Of a stretch of 64,000 bases of DNA, positions 44,731 through 56,592 are shown in pieces. The first letter of the stretch is position 1, and each line of letters begins with the position of its first letter. Source of the DNA: Pezicula radicicola (lineage: Eukaryota > Ascomycota > Leotiomycetes > Helotiales > Dermateaceae); contig PDUO01000030.1 of NCBI GenBank assembly GCA_003008705.1, positions 464,420-528,419 on the forward strand, in the 5' to 3' direction. The position numbers and the translations under genes are program-made. The notes under the pieces were generated by a model that was not told the DNA's origin, searched no databases, and saw nothing but the letters and a program-made list of their open reading frames with translations.

Positions 44731-46889
44731 TCAATTGATTCCCAATGCAGGTATCTCTCCTTGCTCGTTTATCAAATCCGCGCCAACCTTATAACTGCAT
44801 TTCCACCGCATTTTTACAGATTCGCCGTTTCCGCTCTCAACGCCATGTAGATATATCACCTGCGTTATGCCGGGATTCGTTTCGAAAGGCTGCAACCTTC
44901 TTCCACTTTGTGGCTGTAACTTAAGAGAGTATGCCTAGTGCTGTTAGCTGTGGACTCCTGCCGTCATGAAAACAAAAGCATACCTTTGTTACTGCGACTT
45001 GAAACGTGAGGTCAGATATGGGTTGAGACGATTTACTCGAGAATTTGACAGTCATCGTGATAATAGCAGGAGTCTGTGGTTCTCGAGTGGCGTGCAAGAC
45101 TATGTTCACGTGTGTATCGTTAACCGTAAGAGTATTCGATGATGGGAGACCCTCTGGAAGTGCCGAGGAGAAGGCCCATTCATCGTCATCTGCGGCCGAA
45201 GCCGGTGGTGCAGGCGATGCAGTGGGTGCAGAAGGGGGCACCTTATGGCTAGCAAAGTCAAACATGGAGGTGGTTTGTTGAGGATTCGAGTGTCTTATTG
45301 GAGAACCGAGCGCGGCAAAGGGATCAGAAGTAGATGCTTGTGGTTTAGGACCAGTAGCAGCTTGCTGTTGCTGTTGTTGATGCTGTTGCTGTTGCTGTTG
45401 CTGAAACAATGAAGGCTGAGGTGTTGTGGGCTTCGAAACGGGATGCGATGAACCAAAGGCAGAAAAAGCAGAATAGTCAGGTTTAGCTGATCCTGGTCGC
45501 GAGACTGTGGTAGTTGGTCCCGCCGCAGTATTGTTTTCCGTGGTTGAAGATATTAATGCTGGGCCGGGAATGTCTATTCATTTTAGCGTTCGGTCTCACT
45601 ATATTTTGCAATGTACTTACTGGTATTGTTGCCAAACCCGAGAGAAATACCACCCCCTTGTCCGAAAGTGCTGTCTCCCATCGAAAGACCCAGTAAGTCA
45701 TCTTCCAGGCCACCGGGCTGGGAAGCTGTGTTATTGGTCGCAGCACTACTGCTTCCATTGGTCTCCTGCTCGCCTCCGAAATCGATCAACGAAAGCTCGT
45801 TAGCGGCATTCACACCAGTACTAGTGCCTAGTGTGCCCTTTGCGATCTTGGCTGCAGCATCCACGTCTCCCTTCTTCATCAACTTATAGCGCTCTACAGT
45901 ACGATGTATACTGTCGTTGATTTCAAGAAGTTTGGCAACCGCTTCATGGTCGTCAGACTCTTCTTCGCACATCCGTTGAATCTTTGGATGAGCGCTTTGC
46001 AGCGCGGACGCTAATTCTTCATAAACGTCTCCTTCCGTCATGGTGTCACCTGGCTTGAACTCTGCAAGACGCTCCTCCAAAAGCCTTGCTTTCTGCTGAA
46101 CCTTTCCCACCTCTTCAGCTGCCTTTGCTCGATAATCAGTCTTTGTTCTTGTATCATATCCTGCCATAACCTTCATCAATCGATTCGCTTCTTGTAGATC
46201 CTCGGGACCACCACGTCGAATGAGCTCCTGGAGTTTCGCAGATTGCGCAGCTCTCTCCTCTTCCTCCATTTCGTCTGCCGATTTAAGATTCTGTAAGGCC
46301 ATTAGTAAATGGCGTGGGCAGCCTAAACGAAGGGGAGGCTTACATCACTAGGATTTAACACAGCAGCATCTTCTAGTCTGACCTCGGGAAACACGTATCC
46401 TTTGTAACTCAGCAGCCTGTGCATATCTCTTATAAACCCCAAATCCTCTTTGTACCTCGAAGTTTGACATATCGTACCCCGCCATTCTTCAATAGCTTCA
46501 AGGATCTTATGCTGCACGCGTGTAGGCCGTATGGGTGGACGCTCCGGAAACCTCCTGACAAGCTCATTGAGAAACTCCTTTGTGCTGATTTGAAGATGAA
46601 AAGGGTATCCGCAGTTCTTGACGCAAATATCAAGGAGATTGAGAGCTAATAGGGCGACATTGGGGTTTCGGTGGTTTATGTAATTAACAATTGCGACAGC
46701 CGCTTCTCTTGGCGCATTTCCTTTCTTCGAGTTGACCAAGTCGGAGATCTCAAGGTTCATGGCCAAATTTGGTTCGAAATTCTCTGGACTGCAGGCCTGC
46801 TGGATGTAGCGTTGTAGGGTTGAGGGTCCGGGGTCGCCCATCTGTCCAAAGCGATCTCTTGCTGCCATCCTCGCAGATGCTGCCTCCAT
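44731..46889 (-). CDS. GGA-type clathrin adaptor (VHS-GAT-GAE)
   Basis: Predicted exons are 46344-46889, 45621-46290, 44984-45573 and 44731-44934, giving 669 residues in frame. Residues ~15-160 form a VHS domain (LQRYIQQACSPEN, ALLALNLLDICVKNCG). A GAT domain follows at ~185-330 (ADEMEEEER...LQELIRRGGPEDLQEANRLMKVMAG). Next is a hinge with DDLLGL clathrin-box-like motifs and a short poly-Gln run. The GAE ear starts near 540 and ends in the conserved KLQPQSGRRL...MRWKCSYKVG segment. GGA proteins act with Arf GTPase at the trans-Golgi to sort cargo to endosomes. The gene corresponds to yeast GGA1/GGA2. The last exon has no long open frame of its own start and is easily missed. Confidence 0.93.
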
Positions 46890-47178
46890 GGGGAGGTGTT
46901 GAATGCAAAAGTACCAGTGGATTCAATAGATGTAATGATAAGTAAGTGCGTGTTGCACCGCGCAGGGCTTCTGAGGTGCAGGGGCGTAGACAGTGGGCTC
47001 TTGGTGGGGGGATATTCAACGATGCGAACCGCCGCGAATATGCCACCACACCACCACCATAGCTTGTATCCAACCTGAGATGTAAGGCACCAACGATTGA
47101 TTTATGGTATTTGTCCGAGAAGGTTTCCCCTTTTGGGTAGATGCACTTTCAACTTCACGCGATCTACATCTCAGCAAG
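46890..47178. promoter_or_regulatory. Divergent promoter between GGA and membrane-protein gene
   Basis: A space of 289 bp separates the two start codons chosen. Both genes look like housekeeping functions, so a shared promoter is plausible. No specific site was recognised. Confidence 0.45.
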
Positions 47179-48252
47179 ATGCCTCCCAAGAAGTCGAAGC
47201 AGAAAAGCTTCAAGAGCTCCTCTGCCTCAAAATCCACAGCTGTCTCATCACCTGAGCCTCCCAAACCCTACGCAAGACCCAACCCTAAGATTGAACCATT
47301 TCTCGAAAAGCTGTCGAAACACCATGTCTACATCGCGCATATCGATACGAAACCGGCGGATTTCAAGTACAAGATCTTTTCTGTACCAGTTATGATGAAT
47401 CTATTCATAATAGCAGGGATCTTGTGGCGCATTTATCACATTGGACCATGGTACATGAAGATCTGCTGGTCCGTCTCTGGGAAGTACAACGAGACGACAA
47501 TTGATACGTACAACATACCGATGGAAGAGACTATAAAGGAGATAGTGCGTCGAGCAGCGGTATTCATGATAGATCTATGCATATATGTCTTTATCTGGCC
47601 GTGGCCTAGAGATTTCTGGGCTGGACGAAGGAACGGGCAATTCGATAATCCAATTACTTGGAGATATTATGCTGGGTTTCGAAACACCGAGATTGTCGTC
47701 CGGAGGAGCAGGAGATGGGACGTGATTATTAAAGACCCTTTGGATGATGAACATGAAGGCACCAAGGAGCTTCTGGCCAATCTTCATGCGGCTGTGGACC
47801 CTATGTGGATGAGCGAGAAGACTGGATATCTCATGTTGAACAAGTGGTGGGACCTGGACTGGAATCTTATGATTGAAGCGACAAAGCTTGCCGACGAGAA
47901 GAAGGTACCCCTCGACGAGTTTAGAACTACGATATTTGTGCATACGGAGGACTTTGGCTGGGTGGTTATTGAGAACTCTGCCGCTCGCGGTACCGCTAAA
48001 GAGGAGGAGGGTCGACTGAAAATTATCGCTTTTAAGGACGAACTCACAGCTATGGGCAAGGAAAACGTATTCTTTCGGTGGATCGAACTTGTACAATTTG
48101 AGTCGTCACAGCCTGGAGGCTTTGGGCCTGAGAGACAGGCAGCGACAATGGTAAAGGCCAAGACGATGTTCGAAGAACAAGGCATCGACTTCGATGCATT
48201 CTGGGCGAAGATCGGTGGTATGCAAGGCATGCCAGGGCTTGATGATGTGTAA
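47179..48252 (+). CDS. Conserved fungal membrane protein, function unknown
   Basis: Single exon, 357 residues from MPPKKSKQKSFK; an upstream in-frame ATG at 47104 would add 25 residues but this Lys-rich start looks natural. Two hydrophobic segments (PVMMNLFIIAGILWRIYHIG and AAVFMIDLCIYVFIWPW) suggest membrane anchoring near residues 70-150. A soluble Trp-rich domain with WWDLDWNLMIEATKLA and FVHTEDFGWVVIEN follows, then a C-terminal KAKTMFEEQGIDFDAFWAKIGG. I recognise it as the kind of protein conserved across filamentous ascomycetes but know no function. Confidence 0.75.
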   Translation: MPPKKSKQKSFKSSSASKSTAVSSPEPPKPYARPNPKIEPFLEKLSKHHVYIAHIDTKPADFKYKIFSVPVMMNLFIIAGILWRIYHIGPWYMKICWSVSGKYNETTIDTYNIPMEETIKEIVRRAAVFMIDLCIYVFIWPWPRDFWAGRRNGQFDNPITWRYYAGFRNTEIVVRRSRRWDVIIKDPLDDEHEGTKELLANLHAAVDPMWMSEKTGYLMLNKWWDLDWNLMIEATKLADEKKVPLDEFRTTIFVHTEDFGWVVIENSAARGTAKEEEGRLKIIAFKDELTAMGKENVFFRWIELVQFESSQPGGFGPERQAATMVKAKTMFEEQGIDFDAFWAKIGGMQGMPGLDDV

Positions 48253-49177
48253 TATAAAATCGGGAAAGATACCCTTGTATCAATATTTGTATCAAGTGAG
48301 TAAACCTGGAGTGAATCTACACTCACTATCTATGACAACCTAGATTTTACTTGAGGTGCTCAGCCACCTATCTCGATCTTGCGTTAATGATACATCAACT
48401 ACGTATGAGAAAAGCCCCTCGGTCGTAAAGCGTCGTGGACTCGTGGTAACCCAGTGCACTTCGAAGAATGACTGTATCAGTATTCTTGGTCTTGAAGTAC
48501 GCTCGTCCTACAACGGTGTGAAGCAATGCGAGCCAACGGGTTCGTACGTCGTAGTTTATAGGAGATTCAGACCAAGAAACAAACTGGAGTACTTGGGCCA
48601 GATTCCTCTCTTGATGGTGTTTTGTTGTCAGGTCTGGTTTTGCTTTTTTCAAGCACTGGGAGAACTTAAGAAATCCAAATAACAAGTTACTACCATTGAG
48701 CGTAGTCGCTTCGTGGGGATATTGTCGGTGTTCTGGACAGCTTAGATCTGCTTCATCTCATTGGTGCTCTACTGGGTCTTCCTAATCCAGAACGGCTCCA
48801 TATAATTTTATTGAGCGAGTCTGGGCAACGGAAAAACTACAGTCAAATTGAACTGAGTACGCATTCATAGGTGACCAGTACAGCACAATCTTTGCTTTGG
48901 GAACAACTCAGAGTACTTCCGTGGATGAGAGAAGCAGGATCCTCGGGCGATGAAATTTAGGAATTACGATTCGTCCAATCAGCGGCCCTCTCTCGCACTT
49001 AAAGTACCCACCGGCAGGTCTCGACAACTAGTCTAGTGCTGACGCTTTGTGCACAAAAGTATTGTCCCTCCCAGCTAAACGCAACCATATAATACCAAAT
49101 ATACCTTTGTGAGAGCTGGGAAGGAAACTGATGTTAGGGCTTTGACTCTCAAGGGTCAAGGGACATGCGGATCTGTA
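48253..49177. other. Intergenic region, no gene seen
   Basis: Overlapping open frames on both strands at 48356-48685 show no domain. The remainder is unremarkable up to the target duplication of the LINE fragment. Confidence 0.4.
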
Positions 49178-49192
49178 TTCTCGCAATAATGA

Positions 49193-49573
49193 TGATGATA
49201 TCAATTATCACGCCGACCCAAGGCCGTTAGGCCTTATGCAGCGGTTTCTATCTAAACGCCCTTGGGGCTCTACTGGGTTGTTCTATAATACAAGTTCCTT
49301 TGATAAATGGCCTAGTCAGCCCGAAGACACTGCATCTCTGACGCCCTTCTAGTCAATCATTTCTGTGTTCTTTCCTACTAGACCGGTCGCCAGCGACCTC
49401 AATTGCCTATTCTGCTCTTCTGCTCACTGTGGTCTTTGCGGTGGTTCAATTTCGAGTGGTTCTTTTAAGACCTCTCTTTCAATGTACCTGTACTGGCTCA
49501 AGAGGCTAGTTTGTTCAAGGAGTTTCGCTGCCCATCTGCAGCTTTTAGGGTCTTCTAACATGCTGCGCATGTC
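49193..49573 (-). mobile_element. 5'-truncated LINE retrotransposon
   Basis: The insert is bounded by a perfect 15-bp direct repeat, TTCTCGCAATAATGA, at 49178-49192 and 49574-49588. On the minus strand its start encodes a fragment, MLEDPKSCRWAAKLLEQTSL then LSQY, which resembles the C-terminus of fungal LINE reverse transcriptases, followed by a stop and an untranslated region. The 3' end carries the AAGGCC-GTT-AGGCCTT-type stem (with one base shift) and a GATATCATCATC tail. These are the marks of target-primed reverse transcription with premature stop. The same 3' tail occurs at 44020-44084. Confidence 0.8.
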
Positions 49574-49816
49574 TTCTCGCAATAATGAAGGTATACTGTT
49601 TCGCTACAAGTTGGGATCTCCAAGTTAGTTATCGATACTCGCACTTTAACGCGTTATTCAGAAAAACTAATCATAGCCATGTCTTTATTTCCCATGAAAA
49701 GAGCGTTGCATCAAGAGTATTCCATGTACAAAAGTTCAAACTTTTGGCAACGTACTTTGTACAAGCGTTGGGTAGCACGGCTACCATGCGTATGGCAGAT
49801 CTAACACAGGGTCTCT

Positions 49817-50954
49817 TCACTCTCCAGAAGGACCTGTTAGAACTGTACCCAGAGCAGGGGCAGTTCCAAAATTTGGGGTTCCTTCAGAATTCCAGTTCAC
49901 AATCTCCGCCATTGTGTACCTCGTGGTATCACACGCCCCAGCTGAATTAGCATCAGCGTTAAACACATTCCAGATCTGGGTACCATCCGGACTGGTAAAG
50001 AACCTGTGAAATACTCATTAGCTTCTCATTATTTATTTGACTACCAATGTCAAACTCACCCATTACTTCCAGTCCCATAATTCCCATTCGCCGAGCTAAA
50101 AACCGGGCCAGTTTTAACCCACGAAGCAGAAAGTACAGGATTACCACCATTCCAAGTCAATAACCCAAGTTGATAACTAGCGGTCCAGCAATACGAAGCC
50201 GAATATGTCAACATGGTTTTACCTCCATGATAAAGCGTTGCTGGAGCTTCGTTGACTGCTGCTCCTACTCTTTCCCAGGAGTTTGTAGGGTAGGAGATTA
50301 CCTCGGTGGTGCCGAGTGTGGTTGGTGTTGTTAGGGGTGCTATGCAAAGACATTGTTCGTCGTCGGCCATGCAGGAGAAAACAAGGTAGTTGCCGTAGTC
50401 TGTGAAGCGTAGGACTGTTGCGTCGATACTCCATTCGCCGAAGAGTACGCCGGTGTAGGTGAAATCATCCCAGGGTGTTGCTCCACCTGTTCTGGGTTAT
50501 TAAATGGTACTTGGTCCAAATACGGAGCTGTACGTACCTGTAAGGACATTGATTCTCTGACCTGTCAAATCTGCGCTGATACCAGCTGTGTAGTAAATGT
50601 ACCATCTAATTCATTCCCAAAGTAAGCGATGCAACAGTGCAATGTACGTACTTAGAATGAAACTTACACTCCATCAATGTAGTGCACCTCAGGCGACCAA
50701 ACATTGCAACAGCGAGAAGCAGTCGTTGTGCTATAAACAGTCTTCTTTGTTCCCGTCTTCAGTCCCTCGAGGGTCGTAGCCCGAGTAATCTCAACATCGG
50801 TCCAAGTGGTGGTTAGGAAGTAGTAGTAACCTCCTGTGTATACAATGAATGGATCACTTCCATTTGGATCTCGAAGCGGGTTGCTGTATGTTGAAGCAAA
50901 TGTGAAATGGAAAATGCTCACTAGAGCGATGAAGATGAGCGAAAGTTTCGCCAT
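49817..50954 (-). CDS. Secreted GH43 glycosidase (arabinan/arabinoside-degrading type)
   Basis: Predicted exons are 50668-50954, 50538-50605, 50060-50486 and 49817-50003 (322 residues). I chose the ATG before MAKLSLIFIALVSIFHFTFAS, a clear signal peptide; an upstream ATG lies at 51011. The five-bladed GH43 motifs are visible: general base Asp in GSDPFIVYTGGYYY, the WSPEVHYIDG blade, Asp in WSIDATVLRF and the likely acid Glu in VNEAPATLYHGG, plus FFTSPDGTQIWNVFNA near the end. GH43 enzymes cleave arabinose or xylose linkages in plant cell-wall polysaccharide. The exact subfamily is not certain. It is transcribed away from a second GH43 gene at 52273. Confidence 0.85.
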
Positions 50955-52272
50955 TTTGATTCGCCCAAGAAAAGATAGGTAAGACAATTCACGATAACTT
51001 GAGAGTTTCAATTTTTTCTAACCTTCTCCATCTGAATACGTACCTGCATGTTTAGGTCTCCCATTTCTTTTCTGCGGCCCGGAATAAACAACACTTGGTA
51101 TTCAATAATTGAATTCAACCTAGTGATTCGTGCGCTTGGAATGATTTCCATCGTTATAAATCACAAGCTTTCCGCGCTCATATCCGTACTCCTGAGTGTG
51201 GTAGCCCGCGGATTTGATATATGCTCCAATCGCGAGGCCAACAAGTCCTGCCAAGACAAACATCAGCCCTGGCAGGCGTGATATTCCTGGAAGTGGGTGT
51301 AGGAACAACGGCCTTTTATAACCGTTCTGATCTGGTGACCGAAAGGAGCCCTGTAGGACGAGGGTCTTACTGTGCTGGCGTGGGTTGATTTAAGGTTAAC
51401 CCCATGGCTTTTCCAGGGCCATCGGTTAAATACCCCGCGCTCATCGTCGACTACGCGAGAGCGTGGTCTAGTAGATCTTCCGCAACACTATTTTTCTTCA
51501 AAGGTCTCTTTTCATGTGGGTTTTCTTGTCCTCCACCAATCGGTATTTACATCTTTCAAGATATTGTTGCCACGCCATGGTATCCATGGCAAAAATTTTT
51601 TTAAGTGCCGGTACAAGCTAGATGAAGAATACAAGTCAGTGGCGAGATCTTTGTTTAAAGAGCTAGCTAACCTGCTGCTGTTATGAAGGGGAGAATTCAG
51701 TGGTGGAATATCAGTAGCATTATTTAAGAGAGTAGCAAAGATCACGAGCATTAAGCTTAAGGCAAGCGTTCCAATCAACTACTTTCGTCTCCTTGATTTC
51801 TAAGTCCCGCGGTTCAATGCGCTTTGTTATAGCTCGCAATGCAATAAAAGAATTCGGGGGATAGCGGGTAGCCAAGACATGTCTTACCAAACAAAAGAGC
51901 TTGAATTTCTCACGTTAGACCGATCATCTATTGGCGCAGAAACCAGGAACCGGTGGACCCTCATGACTACGTCCAATGCATGGTCAAAAGATGAGATCAT
52001 TTCTTCGCTGTTGTCCACGTACAACGCATACGTGCACTAAAACAGTGAAACTCAATTCCATCCAGTCAAGAGAGGCTTTTTCTCAATTCTCATTCGAGGA
52101 ATTCTGAGAACTTATAATTTTGGTTATGTGCAGTACTATAACGCTTCGTCATTCCGTTCACAGACCATGGCTCAGCGATTTCTGGTAGCTTTAAAACCTT
52201 CAACCTTCGTCTGATCTGTGATCTACAGTACTTCGTATGCCAATATTTTTCTTGCAGCTCGTTTAAACAAAA
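50955..52272. promoter_or_regulatory. Region between the two divergent GH43 genes
   Basis: It must hold both promoters. A 62-codon minus-strand frame at 51120-51308 with one hydrophobic segment is possible but unsupported. I did not recognise defined regulator sites. Confidence 0.4.
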
Positions 52273-53363
52273 ATGTACTTCTTGAAGAAACTATTCGTTC
52301 TCGTTCCGCTGCTCATTGGAGTTTGTGTTGATGCCTATGGCAATCCAGGTGCTTGCTCTGGTTCATGTTGGTCTCATGATCCTGCTGTGATTCAACGAGT
52401 TTCCGACAATACCTACTTTCGCTTTTCTACCGGCAGTGGAATTCAAATCACGAAAGCTACATCGCTTTCTGGGCCTTGGACTATTCAAGGCTATGCACTC
52501 GCGAGTGGATCTTCTATCTCTGTCACCGGAAATACAGGCACCGATCTTTGGGTTAGTTTACCTCAACATCAACATTCTGTTCAATGGATTAATATCCTCA
52601 AAGGCTCCTGATGTCCATTATATCGATGGTACCTACTACATGTACTACGCAGTCTCCAGTTTCGGCTCCCAAGTCTCCGCCATCGGCGTAGCAACCAGCA
52701 CAACCATGGAAGTAGGAAGTTGGACCGATCACGGCGCAACCGGAATAGCTTCCACAGCTAGTAAAGCCTACAACGCAATCGATCCGAATCTAATAATAGT
52801 CGGAAGCTCATACATCATGAATTTCGGATCTTTCTGGGATGATATCTATCAAGTTACAATGTCTACAGCTTTGAAAGTTAGCGGTTCTAGTTATAATATT
52901 GCGTATAATGCTACTGGTTCTCATGCTGAGGAAGGTAGTTATATGTTTTATTATTCTGGGTATTATTATCTTTTGATTAGTTCGGGGATTTGTTGTGGGT
53001 ATGATACCTCACTTCCGGCTGCTGGGACCGAATATAGGATTATTATGTGTCGGTCTACTTCGGCTACTAGTGGTTTTGTAAGTCTCACTTCTCTGATGTC
53101 ATACATGGGTCCCTTGCTAATGTTTCCTGTTTTCTTAATAGGTTGATAAGGATGGAAAAGCTTGCACTGCTAGTGGTGGTTCAACATTACTCAAAAGTCA
53201 TGGTACTGTTTATGGACCTGGTGGACAGGGTGTCTTCACTGATTCGAGCCTTGGATTGGTTCTCTATTATCATTATGCGGATACCAGTATCGGCCTGGCT
53301 GATGCTGATTATCAGTTTGGTTGGAACCAGATCACTTGGTCGGATGGATGGCCAGTCGTGTAA
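52273..53363 (+). CDS. Endo-1,5-alpha-L-arabinanase, GH43
   Basis: Predicted exons are 52273-52551, 52604-53077 and 53142-53363 (324 residues, normal for the enzyme). A signal peptide ([23 protein letters not shown]) precedes [15 protein letters not shown], where Asp is the catalytic base. The second Asp lies in NAIDPNLI and the acid Glu in [11 protein letters not shown]. The C-terminus [11 protein letters not shown] and [19 protein letters not shown] is diagnostic of fungal arabinanases. It hydrolyses alpha-1,5-arabinan side chains of pectin outside the cell. With its divergent GH43 neighbour it forms a small pectin-arabinan utilisation pair. Confidence 0.92.
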
Positions 53364-54096
53364 GGTATTAGCTCGGAAACGAGTGTGGTATCCGCTGGGA
53401 TAGTTTGTGAGATCGGCGAAGTCGATGGGGGGATAAACTCAAATTGAGTTGGGCTTCTATAATTCTTTGTATATATTTTGTAAGGACCTTGATGAAAATT
53501 CATTTTAACATTCTTAACTCGTGGTTTTCAGAATTGCTATTAATTGTCCCCATAATACTCTACGCAATATGGGCATGGGTGCGTATACATCATTTGCAAG
53601 AACAGTTGCTATCTAGTTGCGAATGAACTTTGAATTGTCCTCAGCTCAGATAGCCTATTCGGAACACAAAAACACAGTTAGGGTGCTTTCAAGAGGCTTA
53701 CTAGAGTAATAATTCTCCATTGTAAGACTTCAACATCTATCCTTGATCCCTACACAAGTCAAAGCTTGTTCAATACAGAAGAACTTGATTGCCGTACGAG
53801 AAAATTCAAAATACAGTCGGCCGATTCATTGCATGTCAAAGCTGATGTCAGCACTAGAAGACAACCACTACCTTGGACATCACCACAAATTGATCGTATA
53901 TTGGTCGACCACTACTAGAAGACCTCTAATCACATTTAATCTACATACCTTCAAAGTTGTAACTGGAGATAATAGCAAACCAATCTCGCTTACTTAAATA
54001 ACCGACAAGACACTCATATACATGACTACTTCTTATTAAGACTTAATCGAATTCACAATCCACTATTCTAATTCTACACTCACAACGTTCACCAAT
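53364..54096. other. Intergenic region before the P450 gene
   Basis: No supported gene. The final 60 bases are an A/C-rich leader before the P450 start. Confidence 0.45.
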
Positions 54097-56079
54097 ATGA
54101 CATCCAATTCTTCATTCTTTCCAAATTCCGAGTCTCAAATCCAACCTCCCTCAACATGGACAACAACCGTAATTCTCACTCTCCTCTCAACCCTTTACAT
54201 CATCTACACCCACCAAACAAATCCCCTCAACAAAATCCCCGGTCCCTTCCCCACATCCCTAACCCGACTTTGGATCTTCCAAAAACAACGTTCCCTCAAC
54301 CGACACCAACTCGATATTTCCCTCCATAAAACCTACGGTCCAATAGTCCGTACATCCCCCAACGAAGTAATTGTTTCTTCTCCCTCTTCCTACAAAACAA
54401 TCTACAGAGCTGGTAGTAAATTTGTAAAGGGTCCTTGGTATACGGCTACGAGTGATGGAGGTTGGAATGGATCTGATCAATTGGATTTTTTTCCGGAGAT
54501 GGATATGGAGAAATATAAAGTTCAGAGACGGGTTATTGGTCGTGCTTATACTATGGATGCTATGAGAGATTATGAGGAGAATATCGATATGATTATAATG
54601 AGAAATATTGGAATTATGAAGGAGAGGGTTGGTAATAGTGTTGATGTTGATATATTTTTTAACATGTTTGCTTTAGGTATGTTAATATTTTTTTTTGTCA
54701 CTATCGTCTCGGAGATAAAAATTAACAAGAAAAATAGATTGTCAACAGATGGTAACGTTGTCTAAAACTATGGGAACTGTGGAAGCAAATGAAGATGATG
54801 GGTTGATTACTATGGTTCATTCGGCATGGCATTTCATGCATCTAATGGGTTTCTTCCCTTCAATTTATAAAGCATTACTCTGGTATACGCATAGGATCAA
54901 GACGCCAGTTTCTCAAATTCTAGGTATAGCACGAAAACAAGTTTCTCCAATACCAAGCTGGGAACGCATCATTGATGATATTAAACCAGAGAGGTTGAAT
55001 ACAATGGTCGTATGTACTGCATAACCTCTAAACCCCTTTCTAACTTTATGAGGACGATATTTGCTAACGATTTAATTTGAAACAGTGGTTTATCAAGGAA
55101 GTCGACGCCCGCAAAGAAAGGAACGATCCAATTCCTGAACATCCAACAGATATAGCAGGAAAACTTTTCCAAATCATGGCTGCTAAACCGGATGTTCTGA
55201 AATACCACTGGCTTACCAATATGTGCCGTACGAACTTTGGTGCCGGCGTAGAAACAATCGGTATCACCATCAGCACATTTATAGTCGCAGTTGTGAGCCA
55301 CCCAGGTTGTCAGGCTAAGATCCACAAGGAGATCGATGAAGTTAGAAAGGAGGGGAAGCTCTCGGAAGGTGTCCCTGGGATTAGGGATATGCGAGAGAAG
55401 TTACCGTATCTTACTGCTTGTTTGACTGAGAGTATGAGACTTCATCCTGTTATTGGGATGCCGTTGCAGAGGGTTGTACCTGAAGGTGGTTGTACACTCG
55501 AAGGTCACTTTTTACCGGCTGGGGTATGTTAATCATTAGATGTTTTGGGTTGAATGTGGGGATTTTGCTAATGTTGTTCGCTACTAACAGACAAATGTTG
55601 GTATTGATCCGTGGGTTATTAACAGGGATAAAAGTCTTTTTGGAGAAGATGCAGATGAGTGGAGACCTGAGAGATGGTTTGAATATAGTGAGGAAAAGCT
55701 TAAAGTCCTTGGTAAGTTCATGATTTTGCAATTTATTGATTATCTACGTTCCTATGCAGGGATGGATACTAATATTATCTAGAGGCTTTCAATTTCTCAT
55801 TCGGTACTGGAGCTCGTTCTTGCCCTGGAAAATGTAAGAGAAACGTTGAACTTATATGCTTCGCAATGGAAATCTTTACTAATAAATGAATTAGTTCTAG
55901 CGCAAGCTATCTATTTTAAGATTATTCCAATGATCTTCATGGATTTTGAATGGAGCTTTAGTAATCCAGAAGAGGAATTGATTATCGAGTCCACTTTTAC
56001 TGCTAGGCTTATTAAGTGTATGATGGAATGGAAAATGAGGGATGAGATAAAGATTGGGTATGATAAACAACAGGCATAA
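54097..56079 (+). CDS. Cytochrome P450 monooxygenase
   Basis: Predicted exons are 54097-54676, 54738-55009, 55086-55523, 55591-55711, 55783-55833 and 55895-56079, exactly 549 codons. An N-terminal membrane anchor ([18 protein letters not shown]) is followed by the Pro-rich hinge KIPGPFP. The I-helix AGVET is near residue 337, the ExxR motif ESMR near 399, PERW near 457, and the haem loop [10 protein letters not shown] with Cys about 484. All key residues are present. It is probably an ER-bound oxygenase of secondary or xenobiotic metabolism. No biosynthetic core gene is nearby, so a substrate cannot be suggested. Codons and introns are AT-rich, especially near 54600-54750. Confidence 0.9.
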
Positions 56080-56592
56080 TTTTAACGCACAAGAAGTATT
56101 CTGTTAAAAAAAATTATGCACTTCGAGGCTCGCAAATGCTGGAAATGACTAGGTTAAATTCGGTACCAAGTTGATAGGCGTAACTCACTTGTTTACCTTA
56201 CAAGACACTCGGTTAAATTAAGTCACTCACTCAATTTAGGAACTGACTTGCTATATAGATAAGTCACTTTTTGGGCAACTCACTTGACCCAGACACTTGA
56301 TTTACACCTCATAGACTAGATAGAGCCACTTGTTTAAATTTCTTCTCCATTCTCCCTCCTATCTAAGTTTGCACACACAATACTACTCTTCAGTCCTCGA
56401 CTAGTAGATCCTATCAAACCAAGCATCATATTGTATGGGCTACCCAGTAACTTCACCACTTCCACCCATGAACGAACATACAAGACCAAAAACACCGAAC
56501 CCTGTCTCTGCAGCTTCCATCCTCGAAAAATTGACAACTTGAACCGCTCCAGACCGCCGTGCATCAAAACACGCAAGGCGTCAATGAACTAA
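56080..56592. other. Intergenic region with loose CACTT-type repetition
   Basis: From about 56170 to 56330 the words ACTCACTT, CACTTG and AAGTCAC recur irregularly. No gene is supported; a minus-strand frame at 56334-56576 has no domain. Confidence 0.35.

Noticed and set aside
51120..51308. 62-codon minus-strand frame with a hydrophobic segment
   Set aside because: It lies in the divergent GH43 promoter region, has no family resemblance and no clear start context.
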